The notes under the pieces were generated by a model, which worked only from the letters and a program-made list of their open reading frames with translations, made no database searches and was not told the origin of the DNA. Positions 26,532-35,316 of a DNA stretch of 64,000 bases are shown here, piece by piece. The DNA comes from Zoogloeaceae bacterium (GTDB lineage Bacteria > Pseudomonadota > Gammaproteobacteria > Burkholderiales > Rhodocyclaceae), in assembly GCA_024235675.1 (NCBI GenBank), contig JACKLZ010000001.1, positions 1,054,001 to 1,118,000 of the forward strand. The letters are read 5' to 3'. The translations under genes were made by a program, and so were the position numbers. Each line of letters opens with the position of its first letter. The first letter of the stretch is position 1.

Positions 26532-27881
26532 ATGGCGTCTAACGGAATCGTGCGCGAAGGCAGTCTCGAAGCCCCTACCCGCCACCCGCTCGACTGGAAA
26601 AGCGCCGATTTCTGGGACGCCGCTTCACTCGACGCGGAGTTGGAGCGCGTGTTCAACGTCTGCCATGGCTGCCGGCGCTGCGTGAGCCTGTGTGGCGCCT
26701 TTCCGACGCTATTCGATCTGGTCGATGAAGGCCCGACCGGCGAGGTCGATGGCGTGCCAAAAGCGCGCTACGGCGAGGTAGTGGATCAGTGCTATCTGTG
26801 CGACATGTGCTACATGTCGAAATGCCCTTATGTGCCGCCGCATGAGTGGAATATCGACTTTCCGCACCTGATGCTGCGTGCCAAGGCGGTCGAGCGCAAG
26901 CGCGAGGGGCCGCGGTTCCGCGACACGGTGCTCTCCTCCACCGACAAGACCGGCCTGTTCGCCGGCATCCCGGTCGTCACGCAGACCATCAACGCGATTA
27001 ATCGCACTCAGACGATGCGCACGGTCATGGAGAAGACGCTGGGCGTCGACGCCAAAGCGTGGCTGCCGAGTTTCGCCACCCGAAAGTTCCGCAGCGCCGC
27101 GGGCGAGGCCACCGCCACCGAGGTCAAAGACGGTCAGCGCACGCCTGGCAAGGTCGTGCTGTTCTCGACCTGCTTCATCAACTACAACGAGCCGGGCATC
27201 GGCCTCGACCTGGTCGCCATTCTCGACCACAACGAGATCCCATGGCGGCTCGCCAAGAAGGAAGCCTGTTGCGGCATGCCCAAGCTGGAACAAGGCGATC
27301 TGGACGGCGTCGAGGCGCTCAAGAACATCAACATCCCGCAACTGGTAGCGCTGGCACGCGAGGGCTACGCGATTCTGACCGGCGTGCCCTCGTGCACCTT
27401 GATGTTCAAACAGGAGCTGCCACACATGTTCCCGGACGACCCGGATGTCCTCGCCGTGCGCGACGCCATGTGGGAGCCCTTTGAATACCTCGTCGCCCGA
27501 CACAAGGACGGCCTGCTCAAGACCGATTTCAAGGAAAAACTCGGAAAAATCGCCTACCACGTGCCCTGCCACGGCCGGGTGCAGGCCATTGGCCGCAAGA
27601 CCGAAGAATTCCTGAAGAAGATCGCTGCGCTTGAAGTCGACACCACCGAGCGCTGTTCCGGCCACGCCGGCACTTTTGGCGTCAAGAAGGAATTCCACGC
27701 CATGGCGATGAAGATCGGCCGTCCGGTGTTTCGCAAAATGGCCGAGTTCGAGCCTGATTTCATCAGCTCGGACTGTCCGCTGGGCGGCCATCACCTGGCC
27801 CAGGGTATCGAACAGAACCATCAGAAAACGCCGGAACTCGCCCACCCGATCACCCTGGTGCGGCGCGCCTACGGCATTTGA
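26532..27881 (+). CDS. Fe-S oxidoreductase, GlpC/heterodisulfide-reductase-related
   Basis: This is a 449-residue protein. The N-terminal part has two cysteine clusters, CHGCRRCVSLC (about 37-47) and CYLCDMCYMSKCP (about 84-96), each expected to hold a 4Fe-4S cluster. The C-terminal half has two CCG-type cysteine-rich domains (STCFINYNEPG then CCGMPKLEQGD; VPCHGRVQAIG then CSGHAGTFG) as in GlpC, LutA and HdrB. These domains bind non-cubane clusters or flavin/quinone-linked active sites. The protein is cytoplasmic or peripheral to the membrane and probably moves electrons. It lies between a rubrerythrin and a DUF3501 gene, a cluster I recognise from related betaproteobacteria; its substrate is not known. 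Confidence 0.85.
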   Translation: MASNGIVREGSLEAPTRHPLDWKSADFWDAASLDAELERVFNVCHGCRRCVSLCGAFPTLFDLVDEGPTGEVDGVPKARYGEVVDQCYLCDMCYMSKCPYVPPHEWNIDFPHLMLRAKAVERKREGPRFRDTVLSSTDKTGLFAGIPVVTQTINAINRTQTMRTVMEKTLGVDAKAWLPSFATRKFRSAAGEATATEVKDGQRTPGKVVLFSTCFINYNEPGIGLDLVAILDHNEIPWRLAKKEACCGMPKLEQGDLDGVEALKNINIPQLVALAREGYAILTGVPSCTLMFKQELPHMFPDDPDVLAVRDAMWEPFEYLVARHKDGLLKTDFKEKLGKIAYHVPCHGRVQAIGRKTEEFLKKIAALEVDTTERCSGHAGTFGVKKEFHAMAMKIGRPVFRKMAEFEPDFISSDCPLGGHHLAQGIEQNHQKTPELAHPITLVRRAYGI

Positions 27882-27894
27882 AGGAAGCCCATCC

Positions 27895-28479
27895 ATGCCG
27901 CATCTGACCCGCTCTGCCCTCTGGTCGCTCGAAGAATATGCCGAGCGCCGCCCCGCCTTCCGCCAGGAGGTGATGGCCCACAAACGCCTGCGCACCGTGC
28001 ATCTGGGCCCCAACGTCACCTTGCTGTTCGAAGACGAAACTACGGTTCGCTATCAGATTCAGGAGATGCTGCGCATCGAACGCACTTTCGAGGCGGCGGG
28101 CATTCAGGACGAACTCGACGTGTACAACCCGCTGATTCCGGACGGGAACAATCTGAAGGCGACGATGCTCATCGAGTATCCCGACCCCGAAGAGCGGGCG
28201 GCCAAGCTACAGGTGTTGCGGGGCATCGAGCGAACCGTCTGGCTAAGGGCCGAAGCTTGCCCGCCCAGCTTCGCCATTGCCGACGAAGATCTCGAACGGG
28301 AGAACGAGACCAAGACTTCGTCGGTGCACTTCCTGCGCTTTGAACTCAGTGCGGCGGCGATTGCCGCCCTCAAGAACGGTGCTGCGCTGGGAATGGGCAT
28401 CGATCACCCCGCATACACCATTGCACTCGACGAGATCGCGCCGGAAACCCAATTCGCCCTGGTGTCGGATTTGCACTGA
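27895..28479 (+). CDS. DUF3501 family protein
   Basis: This is a 194-residue cytoplasmic protein starting 13 bases after the Fe-S oxidoreductase stop, with ATG at 27895. Conserved-looking parts are LGPNVTLLFEDETTVRYQIQ near residue 37 and the downstream NPLIPDGNNLKATMLIEY. There are no TM helices, and only one Cys (in RAEACPPSF). This matches the DUF3501 family that travels with the rubrerythrin/Fe-S oxidoreductase module. No activity is known, and the family gives no catalytic clue. Confidence 0.82.
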   Translation: MPHLTRSALWSLEEYAERRPAFRQEVMAHKRLRTVHLGPNVTLLFEDETTVRYQIQEMLRIERTFEAAGIQDELDVYNPLIPDGNNLKATMLIEYPDPEERAAKLQVLRGIERTVWLRAEACPPSFAIADEDLERENETKTSSVHFLRFELSAAAIAALKNGAALGMGIDHPAYTIALDEIAPETQFALVSDLH

Positions 28480-28610
28480 CTTCGCTCGCCAATGACGCGC
28501 GAGATTCGCCTGCAACGTTCGGGGTCTGCTCGCCGCGGGATGGCAAACCAACCCCACCATCGCGCGGGTTGAATAATCGCAACATGTGGGCCGCAGCACC
28601 GGCGGACACA

Positions 28611-28643
28611 AACACAAAGGGGCCAATGAGGCCCCTTTGTGTT
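28611..28643. terminator. Strong bidirectional terminator between convergent genes
   Basis: A perfect 14-base stem, AACACAAAGGGGCC (28611-28624) and its complement (28630-28643), closes a 5-base AATGA loop. It lies in the 184-base gap between the convergent DUF3501 and dctM genes, so it probably stops transcription from both sides. The rest of that gap shows no other feature. Confidence 0.85.
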
Positions 28644-28663
28644 TCTTGCATCAAGCAACGAAT

Positions 28664-30232
28664 TTACTTGCTCTCCGGCGCCGGCGCGTCGCGCAGCGCA
28701 TCCATCAACGCAGCATTCGGGTCCGGCTCGGCCGCCGGTGCCGCGCCACCCCCATCACTATCCTGCAGACTCGGGAAGGCGGGTGTGTCGTAAGCACTAC
28801 CGCCGCCGTACGTGTTCTGCTGGATATTGATCTCTACCGAATCAAGATCGACCTTGACGTGCTCTTCGAGGCCGCCGGTCACCAGGCTCGGGAAGACCAG
28901 AATCATGATCAGCGCAAAGATCTGAATGACGATGAACGGGATCACGCCACGATAGATCTGCATGGTCTTGATGCCGGCAATCGTCTTGCCCGTCTGGGTG
29001 TCCTCATAGGATGTCGATGGCGCCACACTACGTAAGTAGAACAAGGCAAAACCAAATGGCGGCGTCAGGAACGAGGTCTGCATGTTCATGCCGATCAGCA
29101 CCAGGAACCACACCATGTCGATGCCCAGCTTCTCGGCCACCGGCGCGAACAGCGGCAGCAGAATGAAGGCGATTTCGAAGAAGTCGATGAAGAAGCCCAG
29201 GACAAAGACCAGGGCGCTGACCACCACCAGGAAGCCCCACTGACCACCCGGCACCAGGCTGAACAGGTGCTCGACCCACAAGTCACCGTTGACCGCGCGG
29301 AAGGTCAGCGCAAACACGGTGGAACCGATCAGGATGAACATCACGAACGTGGCCAGGTTGCCGGTGGTATCCAGCGCACTGCGCACCATTTCATAGTTCA
29401 GGCGCTTGCGGATGCCCGCCAGCGCCAGCGCGCCGACGGCACCCATTGCGCCGCCTTCGGTCGGCGTCGCCAGACCGATGAAGATCGTGCCCAGCACCAG
29501 GAAGATCAACACCACTGGCGGCAACATCGCTACCAGCACCCGCATCAACAGTGCTCTGCCTTGCAGAGTGCGCGCTTCTTTGGGCAGCGCAGGCACAGAT
29601 TCGGGCTTGATGATGGTCATCACGAAGATGTACAGCACCAGCAAAGCAACCAGCATCAAGGAGGGGATGATCGCACCGGCGTAGGCATCGCCCACCGACA
29701 CGCCAAGCACGTCGGCCAGCACGATCAGCACCAGAGACGGCGGGATGATCTGCGCCAGCGTGCCGGATGCGCAGATCACACCGGCGGACACTTCCCGGGA
29801 GTAACCGTAGCGCAGCATCACCGGCAGCGAAATCAGGCCCATCGAGATCACCGAGGCTGCCACCACACCGGTGGTTGCCGCCAGCAGGGCACCGACGAAA
29901 ATCACCGCGTAGGCAATACCGCCGCGAATCGGCCCGAACAGTTGCCCTGCAGATTCGAGCAAGTCCTCGGCCATGCCGGAGCGTTCGAGGATGATGCCCA
30001 TGAAGGTAAAGAATGGAATTGCCAGCAGCGTGTCATTGGACATGATGCCCAACACCCGCTCCGGCAAGGCTTGCAGCAGCGCCGGCGTCAGCAGACCGAG
30101 TTCGATACCCAGAAAACCAAAGAACAGACCGTTAGCCGCCAGCGCGAAGGCGACCGGGAAGCCGCTGAGCAAGAAGATGATCAACGAGCCGAACATCAGC
30201 GGCGCCATGTTGGCGATCAGAAACTCAGTCAT
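28664..30232 (-). CDS. dctM: TRAP transporter large membrane subunit (DctM)
   Basis: This is a 522-residue protein with about 12 hydrophobic helices. Recognisable DctM stretches are LLSGFPVAFALAANGLFFGF, IPFFTFMGIILERSGMAEDLL, SGTLAQIIPPSLVLIVLADV and FIGLATPTEGGAMGAVGALAL. It is the sodium-coupled permease of a tripartite ATP-independent periplasmic transporter, usually for organic acids. After the last helix (about residue 455) comes a soluble tail of about 65 residues rich in Ala, Asp, Gly and Pro, longer than typical. The start overlaps the dctQ stop (ATGA). No DctP binding protein is encoded next to the pair in this window. Confidence 0.92.
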   Translation of the reverse strand: MTEFLIANMAPLMFGSLIIFLLSGFPVAFALAANGLFFGFLGIELGLLTPALLQALPERVLGIMSNDTLLAIPFFTFMGIILERSGMAEDLLESAGQLFGPIRGGIAYAVIFVGALLAATTGVVAASVISMGLISLPVMLRYGYSREVSAGVICASGTLAQIIPPSLVLIVLADVLGVSVGDAYAGAIIPSLMLVALLVLYIFVMTIIKPESVPALPKEARTLQGRALLMRVLVAMLPPVVLIFLVLGTIFIGLATPTEGGAMGAVGALALAGIRKRLNYEMVRSALDTTGNLATFVMFILIGSTVFALTFRAVNGDLWVEHLFSLVPGGQWGFLVVVSALVFVLGFFIDFFEIAFILLPLFAPVAEKLGIDMVWFLVLIGMNMQTSFLTPPFGFALFYLRSVAPSTSYEDTQTGKTIAGIKTMQIYRGVIPFIVIQIFALIMILVFPSLVTGGLEEHVKVDLDSVEINIQQNTYGGGSAYDTPAFPSLQDSDGGGAAPAAEPDPNAALMDALRDAPAPESK

Positions 30233-30804
30233 TTCGTGCCCTCCTGAGCATCACCGCCGGCAGCCACACCATGTTCAACCGGTTTTTCGAGCGGATCGGG
30301 GCCCGCCCCGACCAGGAATGCGACACGTTTGATGAGTTCGGAAACCGCCTGCAGCGCCAGCAGGCCGAAGCCCACCGGAATCAGCAAACGCACCGGCCAG
30401 CGGATCAGACCACCGGCATTGGAGGACTCTTCCATATTGACGTAGGAGTCAACAAAACCAGGCCACGACATCCACATGATCATGACCGCCACCGGGATCA
30501 GAAACACCACGATGCCGACCACGTCCACCCAGTTGCGCCCCTTGGCCGACATGCGATTGGAGATCAGGTCGATCCGCACATGTTGATTGCGCAGAAAGGT
30601 GTATCCAGCGCACAAGGTGAACACCGCGGCAAACAGGTACCACTGGACTTCAAGCATGGCGTTGGAGCTCATGCTGAAGCCGTAACGGCTGAATGCGTTC
30701 CCGGCGCTGATGATCGATGCGGCCAGAATCAGCCAGATCGTGAATCGCCCGACGCGTGTGTTGATCCAATCGATCAGCGCAGCAAGTTTCAATAATAAGG
30801 ACAC
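30229..30804 (-). CDS. dctQ: TRAP transporter small membrane subunit (DctQ)
   Basis: This is a 191-residue protein with four TM helices (about 20-40, 50-70, 95-115, 138-160), starting at GTG 30804 behind a GGGAGGGG site. The ALIDWINTRVGRFTIWLILA and LEVQWYLFAAVFTLCAGYTFL segments and NQHVRIDLI are typical of DctQ. It pairs with DctM in the inner membrane. It is the first gene of the two-gene unit. The solute-binding DctP protein that should complete the system is not adjacent: upstream lies an unrelated phosphatase gene on the other strand. Confidence 0.9.
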   Translation of the reverse strand: MSLLLKLAALIDWINTRVGRFTIWLILAASIISAGNAFSRYGFSMSSNAMLEVQWYLFAAVFTLCAGYTFLRNQHVRIDLISNRMSAKGRNWVDVVGIVVFLIPVAVMIMWMSWPGFVDSYVNMEESSNAGGLIRWPVRLLIPVGFGLLALQAVSELIKRVAFLVGAGPDPLEKPVEHGVAAGGDAQEGTK

Positions 30805-30948
30805 GGATCGTCCCCTCCCGACTCGTTTTAGAATGGCCAGACACCGACTCGCAGAATCCGGCTTTTAACGGGCCGCATTATCCCGGCTCCCCGCGCTCAG
30901 GCATATCAGGGGAAACGCCTAAGAACCCCCTGACAATCAAACGAACAC

Positions 30949-31596
30949 ATGACACAAACACTCAACATCTGCCTCGTCCGGCACGGCGAAACCGCCTGGA
31001 ATGCAGCGCATCGTCTACAAGGCCATACGGACATTCCCTTGAACGATACCGGGCGCGCCCAAGCCGCGGCCACCGCCCACCTGCTGGCCGCGCATCGCTT
31101 TGACGCCGCTTATACCAGCGACCTCACACGTGCGGCCGATACCGCACGCGCCATTGGCGAGCGCATCGGACTTGCGGCCGTCCCCCTGCCGGCGCTGCGC
31201 GAGCGTCACTACGGTGCCTTTCAGGGGCTGACCTACGACGAGGCGCAGACCCGTCACCCGGAGGCCTACGCACATTTCAAGGCCCGCACCCCCGAGCACC
31301 CGCTTCCTGACGGGGGCGAAAGCCTGAACGCGTTTGCCGAGCGCATCACGGCGGCGCTTGACGACCTGGTGCAACGCCATGCCGGTCAACAGATTCTCGT
31401 GGTCGCCCACGGTGGCGTCCTCGACATCATCTATCGCATCGCCAGCGGACGCCCGCTGAGCCAGCCGCGCGACTTCAAGATACCGAACGCCGCACTCAAC
31501 TGGATCCGTCACGAACCACCCGCCACATGGACAATCGAACAATGGGCCGAAGAGACCCACCTGAGCGCCGCCCGCGACGAATTGCCCAATAGCTGA
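30949..31596 (+). CDS. Histidine phosphatase family protein
   Basis: This is a 215-residue member of the phosphoglycerate-mutase-like superfamily. The catalytic motif LVRHGETAWNAAHR lies at residues 9-22, the acid/base Glu region is ALRERHYGAFQGLTYDEA, and the second catalytic His is in VVAHGGVLDIIYRI. The size and the HTDIPLND segment fit the GpmB/CobC-like branch, which dephosphorylates small molecules, rather than glycolytic GpmA, which is encoded separately at 38499-39248. It lies upstream of glyA on the same strand with a 75-base gap. The substrate is not determinable. Confidence 0.85.
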   Translation: MTQTLNICLVRHGETAWNAAHRLQGHTDIPLNDTGRAQAAATAHLLAAHRFDAAYTSDLTRAADTARAIGERIGLAAVPLPALRERHYGAFQGLTYDEAQTRHPEAYAHFKARTPEHPLPDGGESLNAFAERITAALDDLVQRHAGQQILVVAHGGVLDIIYRIASGRPLSQPRDFKIPNAALNWIRHEPPATWTIEQWAEETHLSAARDELPNS

Positions 31597-31671
31597 GGCC
31601 GCCTGCCAGTGGGAATTTCCGCCGAGCTGCGTGATAGAATTCGCTTTTGACCCTGCCATAGACCCAAGACC

Positions 31672-32922
31672 ATGTTTTCCAAGAAAAACACGCTCGCCAG
31701 CACCGATCCGGAACTGTGGGAAGCCATCACGGCCGAAAATCGCCGTCAAGAAGCCCACATTGAACTGATCGCCTCCGAAAACTACGTGAGCCACGCCGTC
31801 ATGGAAGCCCAGGGCTCCCAGCTCACCAACAAGTACGCCGAAGGCTATCCGGGCAAGCGTTACTACGGCGGCTGCGAGCATGTCGACGTGGCCGAGCAAC
31901 TGGCCATCGACCGCGCCAAGGCCCTGTTCGGCGCCGAGGCCGCCAACGTGCAACCCAACTCGGGCTCGCAGGCCAACCAGGCCGTGCTGATGGCTTTCCT
32001 CAAGCCGGGCGACACCATCATGGGCATGAGCCTGGCCGAAGGCGGCCACCTCACCCACGGCATGGCGCTCAACATGAGCGGCAAGTGGTTCAACGTGGTC
32101 TCCTACGGCCTCGACAAGAACGAAGCCATCGATTACGACGCCATGGAGCGACTCGCCCATGAGCACAAGCCGAAGCTGATCATCGCCGGGGCCTCGGCCT
32201 ACTCGCTGCGCATCGACTTCGAGCGCTTCGCCAAAGTGGCCAAAGCCGTTGGCGCCATCTTCATGGTCGACATGGCGCACTACGCCGGCCTGATCGCCGC
32301 CGGTTTCTACCCGAACCCGGTGCCGCACGCCGACGTGGTCACCACCACCACCCACAAAACCCTGCGCGGCCCGCGCGGCGGCCTGATCCTGATGAAAGAG
32401 GAACACGCCAAAGCCATCAACTCGGCCATCTTCCCGGGCCTGCAGGGCGGTCCACTGATGCATGTCATCGCCGCCAAGGCCACGGCCTTCAAAGAGGCCA
32501 TGAAGCCGACCTTCAAGAATTACCAGGAACAGGTCATCGCCAACGCCCGCGTCATGGCGCGTGTGCTCGGCGAGGAGCGCGGCCTGCGCATCGTCTCCGG
32601 CGGCACCGAAAGCCACGTGTTCCTGGTCGACCTGCGCAACAAGCATGTCACCGGCAAAGTGGCCGAAGCCGCACTGGGCATGGCGCATATCACGGTCAAC
32701 AAGAACGCCATTCCCAACGATCCGGAAAAGCCCTTCGTCACCTCCGGGATCCGCCTTGGCTCGCCGGCCATGACCACCCGTGGCTTTACCGAAATCGAAG
32801 CCGAGAAAATCGCCCACCTGGTGGCCGATGTCCTCGACGCACCGGACGACGTCGCCAATCTGGAGCGCGTGCGCGCCCAAGTGTCCGCCCTGTGCGCCAA
32901 GTTCCCGGTCTACGGCGACTGA
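31672..32922 (+). CDS. glyA: Serine hydroxymethyltransferase
   Basis: This is a 416-residue PLP enzyme interconverting serine and glycine with tetrahydrofolate. The family start (MFSKKNTLASTDPELWEAI) and ELIASENYVSHAVMEAQGS are present, and the PLP-binding Lys is in VTTTTHKTLRGPRGG. The length is standard. It heads a plus-strand run glyA-nrdR-ribD that is conserved in betaproteobacteria. A TAGAAT -10-like element lies at 31635-31640, with a weak -35. Confidence 0.97.
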   Translation: MFSKKNTLASTDPELWEAITAENRRQEAHIELIASENYVSHAVMEAQGSQLTNKYAEGYPGKRYYGGCEHVDVAEQLAIDRAKALFGAEAANVQPNSGSQANQAVLMAFLKPGDTIMGMSLAEGGHLTHGMALNMSGKWFNVVSYGLDKNEAIDYDAMERLAHEHKPKLIIAGASAYSLRIDFERFAKVAKAVGAIFMVDMAHYAGLIAAGFYPNPVPHADVVTTTTHKTLRGPRGGLILMKEEHAKAINSAIFPGLQGGPLMHVIAAKATAFKEAMKPTFKNYQEQVIANARVMARVLGEERGLRIVSGGTESHVFLVDLRNKHVTGKVAEAALGMAHITVNKNAIPNDPEKPFVTSGIRLGSPAMTTRGFTEIEAEKIAHLVADVLDAPDDVANLERVRAQVSALCAKFPVYGD

Positions 32923-32974
32923 GCACCGATCAGCGGGCGCCACGTGCGCCCGCTGGCCCGGACACCCTCCCCTC

Positions 32975-33451
32975 ATGAAGTGCCCCTTCTGCAGCGACCC
33001 CTCGACACAGGTCACCGATACCCGTGAAAACGAAGACGGCGACATCGTTCGCCGTCGTCGTCGCTGCGTCAAATGCGACAAACGCTTCACTACCTATGAG
33101 CGCATCGATCTCAAGATGCCGCATATCGTGAAGCGCAACGGACATCGCGCCGAATTCGATCGCAGCAAAGTGCTCGCGAGCATGACGCTGGCCCTGCGCA
33201 AGCGCCCGGTGGCGGTCGAAGACATCGAAGCCGCAGCCGCCCGCATCGAAGGCAAACTGCTGGCCATGGGCGAGCGCGAGCTGCCCTCGGTCAAGGTCGG
33301 CGAACTGGTGATGCGCGAGCTCAAGAAGCTCGACAAGGTCGCCTACGTCCGCTTCGCCTCGGTCTATCGCAACTTCGAAGACGTCGACGCCTTCTCCGAA
33401 GCCGTTCGCGAAGTGTCGCGCACCCGCGGTCGCCCACCCAAAGCCGACTGA
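32975..33451 (+). CDS. nrdR: Transcriptional repressor NrdR
   Basis: This is a 158-residue regulator of ribonucleotide reductase genes. The frame is open from 32780 inside glyA, but the true N-terminus is MKCPFCSDPSTQVTDTREN at 32975, containing the first zinc-ribbon CxxC; the second is RCVKCDKRF. An ATP-cone domain follows (VKRNGHRAEFDRSKVLASM onwards). It senses dATP/ATP and represses nrd promoters. It lies 52 bases after glyA. Confidence 0.95.
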   Translation: MKCPFCSDPSTQVTDTRENEDGDIVRRRRRCVKCDKRFTTYERIDLKMPHIVKRNGHRAEFDRSKVLASMTLALRKRPVAVEDIEAAAARIEGKLLAMGERELPSVKVGELVMRELKKLDKVAYVRFASVYRNFEDVDAFSEAVREVSRTRGRPPKAD

Positions 33452-33455
33452 CACC

Positions 33456-34553
33456 ATGGGCTTCTCCGCACTCGACCATCAGCACATGGCCCGTGCGCTG
33501 CAGCTGGCCGAACAAGGCCTCAGCACCACCACACCCAACCCCCGCGTCGGCTGCGTCATCGCCCGAGGCGACACCGTCGTGGGCGAAGGCTGGCATCGTC
33601 GCGCCGGCGAGGCCCATGCCGAAGTCCATGCCCTGCAAGTTGCAGGCGCCCACGCGCAAGGCGCGACGGCCTATGTCACGCTGGAGCCCTGCGCACACCA
33701 CGGCCGCACGCCGCCCTGCGCCGACGCACTTATCGCCGCCAAAGTGGCCCGTGTTGTCATCGCCATGGGCGACCCGAATCCTTTGGTGGCGGGCCAAGGC
33801 ATCGCACGCCTCGAACAGGCCGGCATCCCGACACAGGTCGGGCTACTCAGCGCAGAAGCCGCAGAGCTGAATATCGGTTTTATCTCACGCATGACCCGCT
33901 CTCGCCCCTGGGTACGCCTGAAAGCGGCCACGACACTCGACGGCAAGACCGCGCTCAACAATGGCGTCAGCCAGTGGATTACCGGTAGCGCCGCGCGCGC
34001 GGACGGTCACCGCTGGCGGGCACGCGCCTGCGCCATCCTGACCGGGCTTGGCACCGTTCGCGCCGACGATCCGCTGCTCACGGTGCGCGACGCGCCCTGC
34101 AGCCGTCAGCCGCTCCGGGTGCTGGTCGATGCCCGCTTTGAAGTCAGCACCGACGCGCGCCTGTTCAATGGCGATCCGGTGCTCGTGGTCACGGCGATAT
34201 CGAATCCGGAAAAAGCGGCCGCACTCGCCGCACGCAATGTCGACACGCTGCAACTGCCCAATGCGCACGGCAAGGTCGACCTGCCCGCCTTGCTTGAGGC
34301 GCTCGCGCAACGTGGCATCAACGAGCTTCATGTCGAAGCCGGCTTCAAGCTCAACGGCTCTTTGCTGCGTGAGAATTGTGTGGATGAGCTGCTGCTGTAT
34401 ACCGCACCGATGCTGGTCGGCGACGCCGCTCAGGGCTTATTCGACCTGCCCGAACTCAGTTCGCTGGAGAAGGCCCGCCACCTTGAATGGCGAGACGTCC
34501 GGCTCATCGGCAAAGACGTCCGACTGATCGGTCGTTTTCAGCGCGCCGGCTGA
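33456..34553 (+). CDS. ribD: Bifunctional riboflavin biosynthesis deaminase/reductase RibD
   Basis: This is a 365-residue enzyme for two early riboflavin steps. The N-terminal deaminase has the zinc motif GEAHAEVHAL (His and Glu) and the LEPCAHHGRTPPC site. The C-terminal NADPH-dependent reductase starts about residue 150 (RPWVRLKAATTLDGKTALNN). The start ATG lies four bases after the nrdR stop. The 3' end overlaps the convergent moeB gene by 16 bases. Confidence 0.95.
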   Translation: MGFSALDHQHMARALQLAEQGLSTTTPNPRVGCVIARGDTVVGEGWHRRAGEAHAEVHALQVAGAHAQGATAYVTLEPCAHHGRTPPCADALIAAKVARVVIAMGDPNPLVAGQGIARLEQAGIPTQVGLLSAEAAELNIGFISRMTRSRPWVRLKAATTLDGKTALNNGVSQWITGSAARADGHRWRARACAILTGLGTVRADDPLLTVRDAPCSRQPLRVLVDARFEVSTDARLFNGDPVLVVTAISNPEKAAALAARNVDTLQLPNAHGKVDLPALLEALAQRGINELHVEAGFKLNGSLLRENCVDELLLYTAPMLVGDAAQGLFDLPELSSLEKARHLEWRDVRLIGKDVRLIGRFQRAG

Positions 34554-35293
34554 CCGCACACGGCGCAGGCGGGGTCTTTCGACAAGCCGATGCCGCGCCA
34601 CTCCATGTTGAGGCCGTCGAGCAGCAATACCCGTCCGGCCAGCGATGTCCCAATCCCCGCCAGCAGCTTCAAGGCCTCAGCGGCCTGCGCGGCACCGATG
34701 ATGCCGGTGATCGGCGCGAACACGCCCATCACCGCGCAGCGCACCTGCTCCACGTCCTCGCCTTCCGGGAAGAGGCAGTGATAGCACGGGCTTTCATCGC
34801 CACGCAGGTCAAACACATACAGCTGGCCGTCAAAGCGAATGGCTGCGCCAGACACCAAAGGCTTGCGGTGGGTGTGGCACGCGCGATTGATCGCATGACG
34901 TGTTTCAAAGTTGTCGGAGCAATCGAGCACGACATCCGCCGCCGCGACCTCCGCCGATAGTGCGTCGCCCGACAGGCGCTGCGCCAGCGGAACCACCTTG
35001 ACTTCGGGGTTGAGCCGACCCAGCGTGGCCATACCCGACAGCACCTTCGGCTGCCCGACGGCCTCCGCGGTATGCAGAATCTGTCGCTGCAGATTGGTCA
35101 GGTCGACCTCGTCGTCGTCAACCAGCACCAGCGTGCCGACGCCGGCGGCCGCAAGATACATGGCTGCGGGCGAGCCGAGGCCGCCGGCGCCAACCACCAG
35201 TACACGCGCATCGACAAAGGCCTGCTGACCCTCGACACCGATTTCGGGCAGCAGGATATGGCGGCTATACCGCAGGAGTTGGTCGTCATTCAT
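34538..35293 (-). CDS. moeB: Molybdopterin-synthase/ThiS adenylyltransferase (MoeB/ThiF family)
   Basis: This is a 251-residue E1-like enzyme that adenylates the C-terminal Gly of a sulfur-carrier protein (MoaD or ThiS). It has the nucleotide loop VVGAGGLGSPAAMYLAAAG, DLTNLQRQILH with the catalytic Arg, and four zinc Cys in CYHC (about 172-175) and CAVC near the C-terminus. No rhodanese domain is fused. MoeB and ThiF are hard to tell apart; MoeB is the better guess by length and N-terminus (MNDDQLLRYSRHILLPEIG). It is the last gene of a minus-strand run beginning with gpmA. Confidence 0.9.
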   Translation of the reverse strand: MNDDQLLRYSRHILLPEIGVEGQQAFVDARVLVVGAGGLGSPAAMYLAAAGVGTLVLVDDDEVDLTNLQRQILHTAEAVGQPKVLSGMATLGRLNPEVKVVPLAQRLSGDALSAEVAAADVVLDCSDNFETRHAINRACHTHRKPLVSGAAIRFDGQLYVFDLRGDESPCYHCLFPEGEDVEQVRCAVMGVFAPITGIIGAAQAAEALKLLAGIGTSLAGRVLLLDGLNMEWRGIGLSKDPACAVCGQPAR

Positions 35294-35316
35294 GGCAGCA
35301 GTCGCGCGGGATGAGC

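Noticed and set aside
31015..33090. 691-residue minus-strand open frame across the phosphatase, glyA and nrdR genes
   Set aside because: It spans several real genes on the other strand and has a repetitive Gly/Val/His-rich translation without a family.
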